Shown: in pieces, positions 25,056 through 36,464 of the stretch
How positions within the stretch are numbered: position 1 is the first letter of the stretch
Layout of the letters: every line of letters starts with the position of its first letter
Assembly: GCA_963281155.1 (NCBI GenBank)
Contig: CAUJLY010000001.1
Span: 6,448,001-6,512,000 of the forward strand
DNA: 64,000 nt
Direction of reading: 5' to 3'
DNA from: Rhabditophanes sp. KR3021
Lineage: Eukaryota; Nematoda; Chromadorea; Rhabditida; Alloionematidae
Program-made: the position numbers and the translations under genes
Notes under the pieces: model-generated
The model's input: the letters and a program-made list of their open reading frames with translations, nothing else
What the model was told of the DNA's origin: nothing
Database searches by the model: none

Positions 25056-26733
25056 TCATTTAGAAGTTTCTGGAACAGATTTTGGACCATTACTGGAAGT
25101 TGAAATAAATTCATTGATTGATGGCAATTTACTTTCACTACCACTTCGATGAATCGAAATTACTTGTGCTTCAGTTTTAACTTCAACCTCAGACTCATAC
25201 TTCTTCTCTTCCAAGAATTCACTTTTAATTTGTTGTTGTTGTAGTTTAGTTGCAGGAGATGTATCCACAAACTCTGTAGTATTTTCCGTTTCTTCTTGTT
25301 TGATTTCATCTTCGTTACTAATCAACATAATGGGACGTTCGGTCATATAAGTAGGGTTGGATTCTGATATTCCTTCAGCATTTATGACATTAGGATGTTT
25401 ATATTGCTGATCAAATTGGCTATGTTGCTCAATAATCTCATATTCTACAGTAGTCCCATAAGGGTAGGTAGGGTGCAGGTCAGGTGACACATCAATTTGG
25501 CCGTAACGAGGAACGTGCATCATTTCGTTTTGCTGAATGTAATGCGTGTTGGTTTGTTGGAAATTACTATGGTCATTACTAATTTGTTCTCCCCGGATTT
25601 CTTGTTTACGAGTCTTTTGAGGTTCAGTTGTATTGTTTTTATTGCTCTTTCTTTTTCTTTTTTGAGGAGATGATGCTTTAAGCATAGACAAAGGTCTTGA
25701 AATCTGTAAATATATTAAACTAAATATTGAACAAATTTAAAAATTACATTATGAAGCTTGAAATAAAGTCCACATGCATTGCAAACTGGCAAGCCTTCAC
25801 TATTTCTACGCCAGAGTGTTGTATTGCTTCCATTACAATTTGAACATTTCATGTCTTGTCTCTTTTGACTTGCTTGAACATTTTTCTTTGGAGCAGCTCT
25901 TCTTGGCATTTCACCGTTATCCTCAGAATGAGTGTTATTATGCTGAGGAGTGATAATATTGGATACGTGATGTTGAGCAGTTCCTTGATTTTGTCCAGCA
26001 CAGTCCTTGCAAAATTGATCAGAAGAATTGTCGTCGTTTCCCGAAATTAAGTGATCAACAGGCTTTCCACAGCTAACACACTCTGCGAAATTGGTTTGAT
26101 AAATTGTTTGTGATGGAGGGTAAGGAGAAGTAATTTCGTTTTGATGGTTTAACTGTGCAAATTGGTAATTTTGCCCGTGATTTGAAACATGCGAAATTGG
26201 GAAGTTGTCCAAATAATATTGAGAAACAGGTCTAAATTATTATTTTTTATAAAATGGAATTCACTAATATTATTGTAAACATACTGATGATATGGCCCTT
26301 GAAGTGTACTTGGGGCATAATTGGTCATAGCAGTTCCATATGTCATTAAATTATTATTTGTTTGAAATAAGACGTTTGGTGGATAGACATCTGAAAATCC
26401 GTGATCCGTTCTTATTTGACTGGCTAAGTTGGAAGCTGGGAACATTTGGTTTTGATGGATGTTTTGAATGGATTGGTTAACATTCATTGAATTATTCCAA
26501 ATTTCATTTGTAAAAGGTCCGTTTTGAAATTGATTAATTAATGAGCCTGAACTGTTTATGTATTGATTGTCAAGTAGTATTTGAGAACTTAGTCCATTGC
26601 TAATTAAGATCGAGTCATTAGCTTGATCCACAGCCGAACTTTCCTCCATTGCCCTTATTAGTCTGGGTAAAGGTGTTGCAAAATTATTTAAATTTGAAAA
26701 AGCACCTTTATTTGTTGAGTTATTGTGTTCCAT
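25056..26733 (-). CDS. GATA-type zinc finger transcription factor (ELT family)
   Basis: Exons 26733-26285, 26231-25748 and 25703-25056 join in phase to give about 526 residues. The single canonical GATA finger is C-x2-C-x17-C-x2-C (about 279-303; core [20 protein letters not shown]), followed after the second intron by a basic tail ([20 protein letters not shown]), as in GATA proteins that bind WGATAR DNA. Upstream, CVSC...FCKDC (about 201-227) keeps the four cysteines of an N-terminal finger but with a 19-residue loop and no LWRR core, so it is degenerate; a divergent N-finger is known in C. elegans ELT-2. The rest is Asn/Gln-rich. The start is the ATG at 26733; the exon opens at an acceptor 14 bases upstream, so a 5' UTR exon or leader is likely. 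Which ELT member it is cannot be decided by eye. Confidence 0.85.
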
Positions 26734-27829
26734 TCGAATAGAAGCCACTGAAATTTAAGATTAGAAAACAAAACCTTGATATCAATAAATTAACTTTATC
26801 TTACCTAAATAAATTATGAATAAATTCGCTTTTGATAAATATCTGGGGTAAGATAACAAGCTAAAAGAAAAAGGTACTTTAGAAGAATAGTGATGGATGG
26901 GAAAAGTTAACAAAATAGTAGATTATTAAGGTGTACGCCCAAATTTTTTGCGGCCAAAATTTGAAATGGATTTTATGGCCACATCGCAAAGATAATGTTG
27001 TCTATAGGTAACTGAATCATGGAATACCTAACCATAGATGTCAGAGATAGAAGCGCTCGTCAAAGCACCAACAATCTAATCATAGCGCCACAATAATTAC
27101 TGATAAGGATGTTTGCTTGCCCTGACATTTTGATCGTTTTTGTTCATATAGATTGTAGAAGGTATTTAATTTGAAAGGGTACAGTAAATTGATTTGTGTT
27201 GGCGGTAGATAATAACAATTTTATAAACATTTCCACAACTCCTTAAATTACTTCTAATAATCAACTCAAATCACATCCGAAAATGATTTACACGCATCAG
27301 ACTGACCGAAATAATAACAATTTGTGGCAATTATCTTTTATTGATAATGAGAAGGAAAGCGATTAAATGGCATCTTTATCAACAAATATACGTATCTAAT
27401 AGATAAACGAATGATAAACTTTTTTCATAATCTTTCCCATAGCCATTTTATCGTCATTAATTTAACTTCACATACGATGTCGTACAGATAATCTACTTCG
27501 ATGACCAAAAAACCTACGAATTCCATTATCAAATTCTATTTATGAGCATTTCATTGTATTAATTAATTCTTTAAAATTTAAATTCAAAGGCAGGAGGTTA
27601 TTTTTGATGACAGATAATAAATTTTACTGATAATTTTCCTATTTATACGCTAATTTCAGTGAATTGACATCATATTTTTTGTAAGACTACTACTATGGAT
27701 GATACAAATTGTACTGCTGCTTTAAGAAAAGTTGAAAAGATCGCTGATTCATCTTGAATTTACAAGATCACAAAAAACACCTTAACACAGGACACCTTAC
27801 CGCCATATTAAAAATATATTCTAAACTTT
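26734..27829. other. Divergent intergenic region
   Basis: Upstream of both the GATA gene (minus) and the SLC26 pseudogene (plus). A likely 5' UTR exon of the GATA gene ends at the donor near 26807. The missing N-terminal part of the SLC26 gene would be expected near 27.3-27.8 kb, but I find no recognisable remnant. Confidence 0.45.
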
Positions 27830-29625
27830 GTAAGAACGTTCGCTGTTGCATCACTTTTAGTTGCTGATGCACAGACAAATTACTACGTCTCTCATCCCAA
27901 TTCTACACTATCACATGAAGAATTAGTATCCAGTCTTACATTTACAGTTCGATTAATTTTATTGGTATTTTGAGTGTCTTCAATTGCACGTGTTAATGAC
28001 TTATTCATCCGATGCTTTGATATCCGGCTTCACTGTAGGATGTGTTTGTCACGTATTTATTTCCGTACTACCAAAGATGTTCGGGGTAAGTATTGTTTCA
28101 AATCGACAATTGACTTTTTCGAGAAGCTTCCAGACACCAATATTGCAGACTTGATCATTTCTGTCATCGCTGTAGTATTTTTATACGTTGGAAAGGAAAT
28201 GATAAATCCATGGTTGAGGAGAACGAACAAACTACCTGTACCTATCCCATTTGAACTAATTCTAGTCTTTTTCAATACATTATTCTCCTACTTATTCAAC
28301 TTCAGACAATTTGGGGTAAGCGTAGTAGGGATTATTCCGACTGGATTCCCTACACCGAGAATGATAAGATTCGAGACAATTCCTGACCTACTGGTGGCCG
28401 GAGACGCTATCAGCATCGCTGTTGTTATTTATGTAATAACATTTAGTGTAGCCAAATTATTTGCTAAGAAGCATAATTACAAAGCCAATGCAAAACAGGA
28501 TCTAAGAGCTCTAGTGATTTGTGAATTGATAGTATCTTTTTTGGATGTCTTCCTTGCAGTGGATCTTTAAGCCGCTCTACTATAAACTCCAACATGGGAG
28601 CCCGATCACAGGTGAGTTCCTGGTTCACAATAAAATCATAAAGTATAAACAAAGAATTTGAGTTGAAAATACACTTGCTATCATTAAACTGATATCTTAT
28701 TCTAATACATTTTTGGGAAAAGCTCGTACATCAGACTATTCGCCCCCAAATAATTATGGGCATAATGGACTTGATCTTTGAGTAGCTAAGTAGTTGTTGT
28801 CAAATGATAACAATTATTTATATCCTATCAATCAAGCATCCTTATTTTTTAATGATAAATTAGCGTATTTTTATCTATTCATTTTAATCGCAAAATTAAT
28901 ATTTTATGATTTTGATTTATTCTAGGTATCAGCTTTGGTCTCAGCAACAATGATTTTTGTAGTGATAATGTTTGCCGTTAGCAATCCTCTCCTCAATTGT
29001 TCTCGTGGCTTTAATTGGAATCTTCAGGCAAGTATACGAGGTTCCTGGATTATATAAAACGAGTAGTGTAGATTTCATCATTTGAACGACAACCCGTACC
29101 TTTGTTGTGATATGGGACGTTAGTCAGGCGTTATTACTAGCAGTTATATTTGAACTATTGACAGTTATAGTACGCACTCAATATCCAAAGTTTAGTTTGC
29201 TTGTACAGGTTGGAGAAACAGACATGTACAAAAATTTGAACCGATACAAATATGAAGAATCACCATATATAATTATTTACCGATTCAATGTACCCCTGCT
29301 GTTTTTGAACTGTGAAACTTTCACAAATTCTGCTCTATCTCATATTAAAAAATCACCAATGAATTTTAATCCAGATTTGGAAAAAACTGATAAGCCGTCA
29401 GAGAAATTTAAAAAATACCTAATTATTGGTGCTTCGGGAATTACAGCAATAGATAGTATGGGAGTAAAGTGCATTCATGAATTAGCAGAAGAATTAAAGA
29501 AACACGATGTCAGATTGCTTATTTCAAACTGTAAAGGAAATGTAAGACAGATGTGTGAAAGTTGCGGCTTATATAAAAAAGTATCAAAGTGTGACTTTTC
29601 CCATCTAATCATGATGCCATGTTGA
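27830..29625 (+). pseudogene. Decayed SLC26 (sulfate permease family) anion transporter
   Basis: Pieces of an SLC26 transporter follow one another in the right order but in different frames. Seen: TFAVASLLVADAQTNYYVSH (from about 27840), then a stop TGA where a Gly is expected; YSSDALISGFTVGCVCHVFI (about 27998-28060) in a second frame; FEKLPDTNIADLIISVIAVV (from about 28108) in a third frame running to about 28510; SGSLSRSTINSNMGARSQ (about 28556-28611) in another frame, ending at an intact GTGAGT donor; then after an acceptor at 28925 VSALVSATMIFVVIMF, a frame change near 28975, PLAILSSIVLVALIGIFRQV, an in-frame TGA at 29082, and finally a clean stretch with the C-terminal STAS domain (GASGITAIDSMGVKCIHEL) to 29625. 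The N-terminal membrane segments are missing. At least four frame changes and two stops make it non-functional as a transporter; the intact STAS region suggests that decay is recent. Confidence 0.85.
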
Positions 29626-30425
29626 ATGCTCGATTTTATTATTCTTTAGCACAAAGTAAAGATGAAGCAACTTTGAATGAATAAGAATTTACCTTAATAA
29701 TACTATTTTAATTTACTTTTTTTCTATAAAAAACGATATAAACGAAACTAATACACAATCATTTTTCGTCGAAAACGGTCTTTTGTGTGTTAAATCATTT
29801 TTTTTAAATTAAACTTTTTTGTGAAATACCATTACTCACACACTCTTATCCCTACTTCCGAATTGTTAGCCTTTGTTCCACTTATCAATTTACACTTCTC
29901 GTTTTTTTGTAAAATAAAGTTATCTAAATCCAAACCAATGTCCTAACTTTTCATAACTTTTGTTAGCCACTTTGAAAGAAGGTACTAACAGTCACTTCTT
30001 CTTTAACATTGACTTTAAATTCTTTACAATTTAGAGAGCAACTAAGGTTGGATTGCAAAGGAAAACCAAATAAAATCAAATAAAGTGGGCAACGTCCGGT
30101 TGAAGGATGGGAAATAAATCCCGTGATAAGTAAACCTTCAAACGTTTTAACTCTACCTCAACCTTCTTAATTTCGCATGTCCGTGCTAGTCGATTAGTCG
30201 TCTAACTCTTAGATCCTTCACAGAATCAACAAAATGACTTTGTTAAGCAGGCAAATTCAGATAGGGCGGTCAGTGACAATAAGTATTTGGTATGTATTTA
30301 CTTAACAAAAATAAACTTTCTCTTTAAATTACACAATAACTGATTAAATATGTCAGTTCCGCTAATATATTTATTATCATTTGTTCTTTCAAAATTAACT
30401 TTTTAATTTATAGTTTATTTCGAAC
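29626..30425. other. Intergenic region
   Basis: Between the SLC26 pseudogene and the lustrin-Kunitz gene. No coding sequence seen. Presumably contains the promoter of the downstream gene; I see no clear TATA element close to its ATG. Confidence 0.45.
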
Positions 30426-33400
30426 ATGCGTTCGTACTTTCCGATCTCCTGTTTACAGTTATTACTAATATTCTTTACTATTGTACAAATTGCTGCTCAG
30501 GTTTACTATGTTAATCTAAAAACTAACAACAATAATAGGCAAAATAATAACAATAATAATAATCAGGTTCGTTATCAAAATCAACGTAGAGTTAACAGTT
30601 ATCCTGTAAGAACCAATTGTGTTAATAAATGTACAAATCAAAATAGATATAGGTTCAACCAAAGAATCACACAGCCTATTAATACTAGACCTATTCAGAC
30701 CTACAATAAAGTTATTTCTAAGCCATATGTCACTCAATCTAAGCCTTATGTTTCCGTCATTCAACCACCACTTCCTGTAATCCAACCGGCACTTCCAGAT
30801 ATTGCCCTAGTAACTCCAATTTCTACTAGATCAAACATTGTTACTACAACTCCAATGACGACAACTTCACAAATTACAACTACAATCTCAACTACAACTG
30901 AGATAATCAACAAACCTATAATTACCCAAAAGATTACTGACCCAACAACAACCACTGAGCTTCCTAAAACAACAACCGAATCACCAACATCATTTAAATT
31001 CGTAACTCCCGTCACAGATAGACCACTTCCCGATGGAACTACTGAAGCAACGTATATGATGAGTACTGATAAGTTTAGTTCATCTGAGATTCCCGAGAGT
31101 ACGATTATCGTCAATGAATTAGAAAAATCACACCCAACTGATATGTCTCAATTAACTACAGGGGACTTCATTTTTACGGAAACAGTTCCTCCAACTACAA
31201 TTAAACCATTCATCCAACAAAGAACAACCGCCGAACAGAAAACAACTACTGAAGAAAGAACAACTACAGAAGAAAGTACAACTACCGAAGAAAGAACAAC
31301 CGCTGAACAAAAAACGACTGCTGAAGAAAGAACAACTACAGACAAAAGTACAACTACCGAAGAAAGAACAACTACTGAAGAAAGTACAACTACAGAAGAA
31401 AAAACTCGTCCAACGCCTAGAGAATTAATTCAAAAGACGACTTATGTTCCAACAACTGCTGAAAGGGTTATTGAGGAGAAAGTCGTTGATGAAAATACTT
31501 CGATACCTAAAATGAATAAAGTTTCGCCATTAAGACCAACGACTGAAGAACCTGTTGATTTAACATTTGCACCATGGACTACAGCAACGGTAATTGATAG
31601 AATTGCAAAATTACTTGAAATTAGTACCGCAGAACCTAGTACTACACAAAAATTAGTTGAAACCACGACTGAAGAAAAGGCTACAACAGAAGAAAAAACT
31701 ACAACTGAAGAGAAAACAACAGAGGAGGTAATTGAAACTACAACCGAAAAAATATCCAGAACTAATGAGCCAGAAACACCAGAAATTACAACAGAATTGT
31801 ATGAAGTAAAAACTCAGGCTCCAACTACTTCTAGAAATGAAATGACGACAACAACATCCACTCCAGACTTGACAGTTGAGGATCTTATGGCCACAACTAC
31901 TTATTACAGAGCCCCTAATCGCAAAATCAAAAACAAAGTCGAAGAAACAGATGAAACAGATGAAACCATTCTCATTCCTGAAACAGTCACAAAAATAAAT
32001 CCATGCGCTATTGGGAAACCATATAGCCTCTTTAAAAACGACACCTATGCTTCATGTAGTTATCTTCTTCCAGAAAATGGAGGTTGCCCCAACCAATTTT
32101 TCTGTCACAGTGGAGTAAGCTTTGAATCAAGTGTTTGTTGTCCAAATATGGAAGGAATCCCATCTTGCGCTTTTCCACGAAAAAGTGGAGAAGGGGACTA
32201 TTTTTTGCCAAGATGGTATTTCGATACTTTGACTATTTCTTGCAAACGCTTTATTTATAAAGGACTTCGTGGTAATCCTAATAATTGGATGAGTTTAAAA
32301 GCTTGTCAGGATGCTTGTATTAAAGAAGTACCACAAGTTAAAAGTATTAAAAATCCCTGCAGCAAAGGAACTCCAGCTTTGTCTTCTGAAAAGAAAGTTA
32401 TTCAATGTTCGTCATTAAATGACCTCAAGTGTCCAGTTGATTATTATTGCCAACTTGGATTACCATCAGATTCTGCTTGTTGTCCGAAGTTGGAACTTGA
32501 AGCATGTCAACAACCTTTATTATTCGGATCAGGAAATGCAGCCTTTGAAAGATTCTACTACAATGTAAGTTAAATAGTTTTAAATTTATTTAATCATTAA
32601 AGGTTGAATTACAACGATGCGAGAAGTTCATCTTTACCGGCGTAGGTTCCAATGAAAATAACTTTCTTACAAAGGAGCAATGTGATCGTGTTTGTAAGAA
32701 CAAATTAACCATTGAAACGACTAAAGGTAATTCAGATATTTAAATACTAATTCTTATCTAAATAGAAATCAAAAAAGAAGAATTAGAACTAAAGGCGAAG
32801 GTATTTGTAAGCCCGTGTTCCTCAGGAATTATGCTTACAACTCCCCACGGAACACCAAGAACTTGCAGCCCAGCAACCCCATGTCCATCTTCAGCATGGT
32901 GCCACGTATCAGCTCCAGAAACGGCTAATAACACCGTCTGTTGTAGCTCGGTTGAAAATGCGTGTGAATTAAAGCCATTTGTGGAAGGATACGGAAAGTT
33001 TAAACTTCTACGTTTCTCATATGACGTTGATATCGGCAAATGCATGCCTTATTATTATAAGTCAGCAGGTGGAAATCAAAATATGTACTTGTCTGAAAGT
33101 GATTGCTTATTAGGTAAATAGATATTCTTTAAAACCACATATTTTAACTATTTTTAGTATGTGGAAACACTTATCAAAACCCTTGTGCTATTGATATGCC
33201 CTTACAAAGTAAGTTAACCAGAAGACCAAGAGTATGCAGTCCATCCTCAAGTTGTCCAAATAATTATTATTGCCACATCGGAGGTGCTGGCACAGATAAT
33301 GTTTGCTGTAGGCAGATAGGAAATCCATGTCAATTGGAAAAGGAAGTTGGAGTAGGGGAGTTCTCAATTGACAGATTCTATTATGGTAAAAAACAACCAA

Positions 33401-34620
33401 ATATTTGTTAATTAGTAATTTTAGATTTGACCACTCAAAATTGTTTACCGTTTAAGTATTCTGGTGCTAAAGGAAATTCAAATAACTTCCTAACAAGAAA
33501 ACAATGCGAATTCTGCATTGAAACACCTAACCCTTGTATCTCCGGTGAACCACTTAAAGATGTGAATGGAGATGATTTAGTTTGTGGGGGAGCAGATAGT
33601 TGTACTGAAAAGTATTTCTGCCATATTGGTTCAAGTCCCGATACCACAAAATGCTGTCCCAAGCCAAGTGAATCACCATGTGATGAAGATGTTGCAAATG
33701 CAGGACAAGGAAATGAAAAATTAGTTCGGTATTACTATAATTCAAGAAAAATGAAATGCGAGACATTTAATTACAAAGGTAAGCTATTCTGATATATTTT
33801 GCTTAATTTATCTAGTTTTATCGAATTTGACTAATTTTATCTGCTTTTATTTGATTTATCTCATTTTTATTGTAGGAATGAAAGGGTCGCAGAATAATTA
33901 TTTAACTTACAGTGAATGTAAAGATACATGCCAAGAAGCTAATCCATGCCTAGTCGGAGTACCTTTGAAAAGTCCAATGGGAGAAAGATTAACATGTTCT
34001 TCATACAATGGAGTTGACACGTGTGAATCGTCTTATTTCTGCCACATTGGAAGCAGCACATTTAATACAGTTTGCTGCCCACGTCTTGGACAGAATAAAT
34101 GTGAACAACCATTGAATGAGGGCGACGGAGATAGGATGCTTAGCAGATGGTACATGGATACTGCAAATAACAAATGTATGCCCTTTTACTATAAATCCCT
34201 ACGAGGAAATGAAAATAGCTTCAAATCAGAATCGGGTAAGCAAAAGCATTTATTGTATTAATTATTTTTTAAGAATGTCGTGCTGCATGTCCTTCTTACA
34301 AGCACTATTGCCCTCATGCAGACCCACTCCTCCATTCCAACTCTTCAGATCCCATTTTATGCAGCTTCGATCAACCTTGCCCAATGGGAAGTGTGTGCCA
34401 CAATGTTGAAAAGAGCTTGAATGTTTGCTGTTTGGACCCTTTGCATTTTTGCAACGAACCGAGAGATCCAGGTTATGGTGTTGAAAGTGAAACCGTTTAC
34501 GGGTACGATCCAGAAAGGGATATTTGCATCCCATATGTTTATTCCGGCCTCGGCGGTGGCTTAAATAGATTCAAAACACTAAAAGAATGCTCGACTATTT
34601 GTTGCCATCGGATCGAATAG
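30426..34620 (+). CDS. Secreted protein with Thr-rich stalk and seven lustrin-Kunitz module pairs
   Basis: Seven exons (30426-32564, 32603-32726, 32766-33113, 33158-33385, 33425-33778, 33876-34235, 34274-34620) give about 1299 residues. A signal peptide (LLLIFFTIVQIAAQ) is followed by an Asn-rich stretch and a long Thr-rich stalk with TTEE[RS]T repeats (about 260-330). From about residue 520 seven pairs alternate: a lustrin-type Cys module (pattern NPC...C...C...YFCHIG...CC) and a Kunitz-like module (C...RWYFD...C..F.YKG.RGN.N.F....C...C). Every Kunitz copy keeps four of the usual six cysteines, lacking the second and fourth, so all lost the same disulfide. Four introns interrupt the Kunitz module or its border in phase 1 at comparable places, which suggests growth by exon duplication. 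Role: extracellular matrix or cuticle, possibly protease binding; this is inferred from domains only. Confidence 0.9.
31218..31412 (+). repeat. Tandem coding repeat of about 21 bp (TTEERTT-type)
   Basis: Units encode TTEERTT, TEESTT, TEERTTA, EQKTTA, EERTTT and DKSTT. The DNA word acaactacagaagaaag and close variants recur about nine times. A second, shorter block (TTEEKATTEEKTTTEEKTTEE) lies near 31663-31725. Confidence 0.75.
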
Positions 34621-36464
34621 TTTGCAATTAACATTTTGTTAATATCCATCTCAGTGAAAATTTTTAATCGCTAAATTACTTATAATAATAATAAACAACT
34701 TTTTTTACACGTGTCCGGTACTCGTTAGGCTTCTTTCTTTCACTTTATATTTATTAGCCCCTTCTGAGGAAAACATGCCAGATATCAAAAGCTACTTGTG
34801 TCGTATTTGAAAGTGACTATGTTCTTAATTAGCATTTATTTGTTTTAGTCGATTCAAAAGAATTAATCTTATATTATCTTAAATTGTTTTTCGTTTGGAT
34901 TGAAGCCTAAAAATGCTTTTTTCGTTTCATAAATTCGATATTTGAATAGGTGGTTGATTGATGCCAATTTGTGTTTTTATAATAAATTAGCTTTCTATTC
35001 AATTTACCTTTATTGATAATTTTTAGTTTACATTTTTTATATTATTTTTGTTTGGACCTAGAATACCCTTTAACGTATAAGTTCTACTGTCATCAAAATC
35101 CCTTTGTAAAATGAAAATTAGCACGAAATGATGTTAACTTAATTTTCCGGCAATATCTTATCTTTAGAGAAAGTTTTAACAAAACCAAATACTCTGACCA
35201 GAAACCGAATAGAACGCAAATTCACTTATAATAACAATCATCCCAACTTCTTTTCTCCTCATAACCACAAATCTCAAGTTTTGTGGAAATAAAATTTAAC
35301 AGATTAATCCTACATAGACACATACACTAACTCTTAACACTCATAATCGAATCAAGACAATTTGAGCATTTTGTAAACAAGCTGACAAACTACTCGATTG
35401 GATAATCATTGCCCTACAATAACATTCCCGGGTTAATCTATCATAATTACCAGATTTAATGAGTCAAGAGGTTTAAGTTAGAGTAAGGGTCATTCGACTA
35501 CCAAGATTTGGTTGCTTTTAATTGCAACGTCTCATTATATAAGGACATTATTATGTCAGCTGGTTTTACTTAATTACATGTTGGAAGGTGTTTAACAAAT
35601 AAAATCATGCACTTAGTTATATTATTTTAAATAACATAATCTTTTTATTAATAGACAATTTTGAATGAATATATGTATAAATGCAGTGCATTATTATTTA
35701 TTTAATGCATTTTATTTATTTAATAATAGTGAGGAGTTCATTTTATAAGACAAATTTGCATCATTTTATCCATTTTGTATCATATTCTCAAGTTAACATT
35801 TGGTTGTAATCAAAAACGTCAGGGGAACAGAGTTCAAAACGTCAATTAGCTTAAAAACCACTTGCCAACTAATTATTGCCAATTTTAAGATCCGTCTGTC
35901 GTTGGATCTATAGAAGGGAATAAGTTTTGTTTGAAAGCGGCAACAACTACAAACCTGGAGTCTACCCTACTTAAAGATATCAACTAGCTTTTCACAAAAA
36001 GACAATTGACTCTTGAATAATATTATCTTGACGGCGATTTAAGAGCATCTTTACCAACTTCCGACGTGTCTTTTGTTGCGATTATTACAGGCACATACAC
36101 AACAATTGATAAAAGAGCTTCTCTTTCCTTTAACATTCCCAATTGCTTCAAAATAAAGCAACACTAATTTAATTGTATATATAGATATAAGGAAATATGT
36201 ATACCCCCTCAGATATAAACTGTCTAAAAAGTTAAAAAACAAAATCCCTCCTACAGTATCATGATATGGTTGGTTCTTTTGACTGTTTGGATATGAATAA
36301 GGATGAAGAGGAATAAAACAAAGCTCCACCCTTTGTCATTTATATTGAGGCATCCTAGGGTCGTTAGCTTCCTATTCATACAGATAACTGGCACGCACAA
36401 ATATTATTTTGTTGAGTGTCAGAAAGCGGTGTTTGAATACAACTTTTAAAGTTAACATTATATA
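34621..36464. other. Intergenic region upstream of the LIM homeobox gene
   Basis: 1.8 kb without a supported gene. It contains runs of ttatttattt-type sequence near 35640-35730. The open frame at 36051-36329 (minus) shows no coding character. It probably holds regulatory sequence for the homeobox gene, which I cannot resolve by eye. Confidence 0.45.

Noticed and set aside
30516..31666. Minus-strand open frames opposite the lustrin-Kunitz gene stalk
   Set aside because: Antisense shadows of Thr-rich coding sequence, Val/Leu/Ser-rich with no independent start or splice support.
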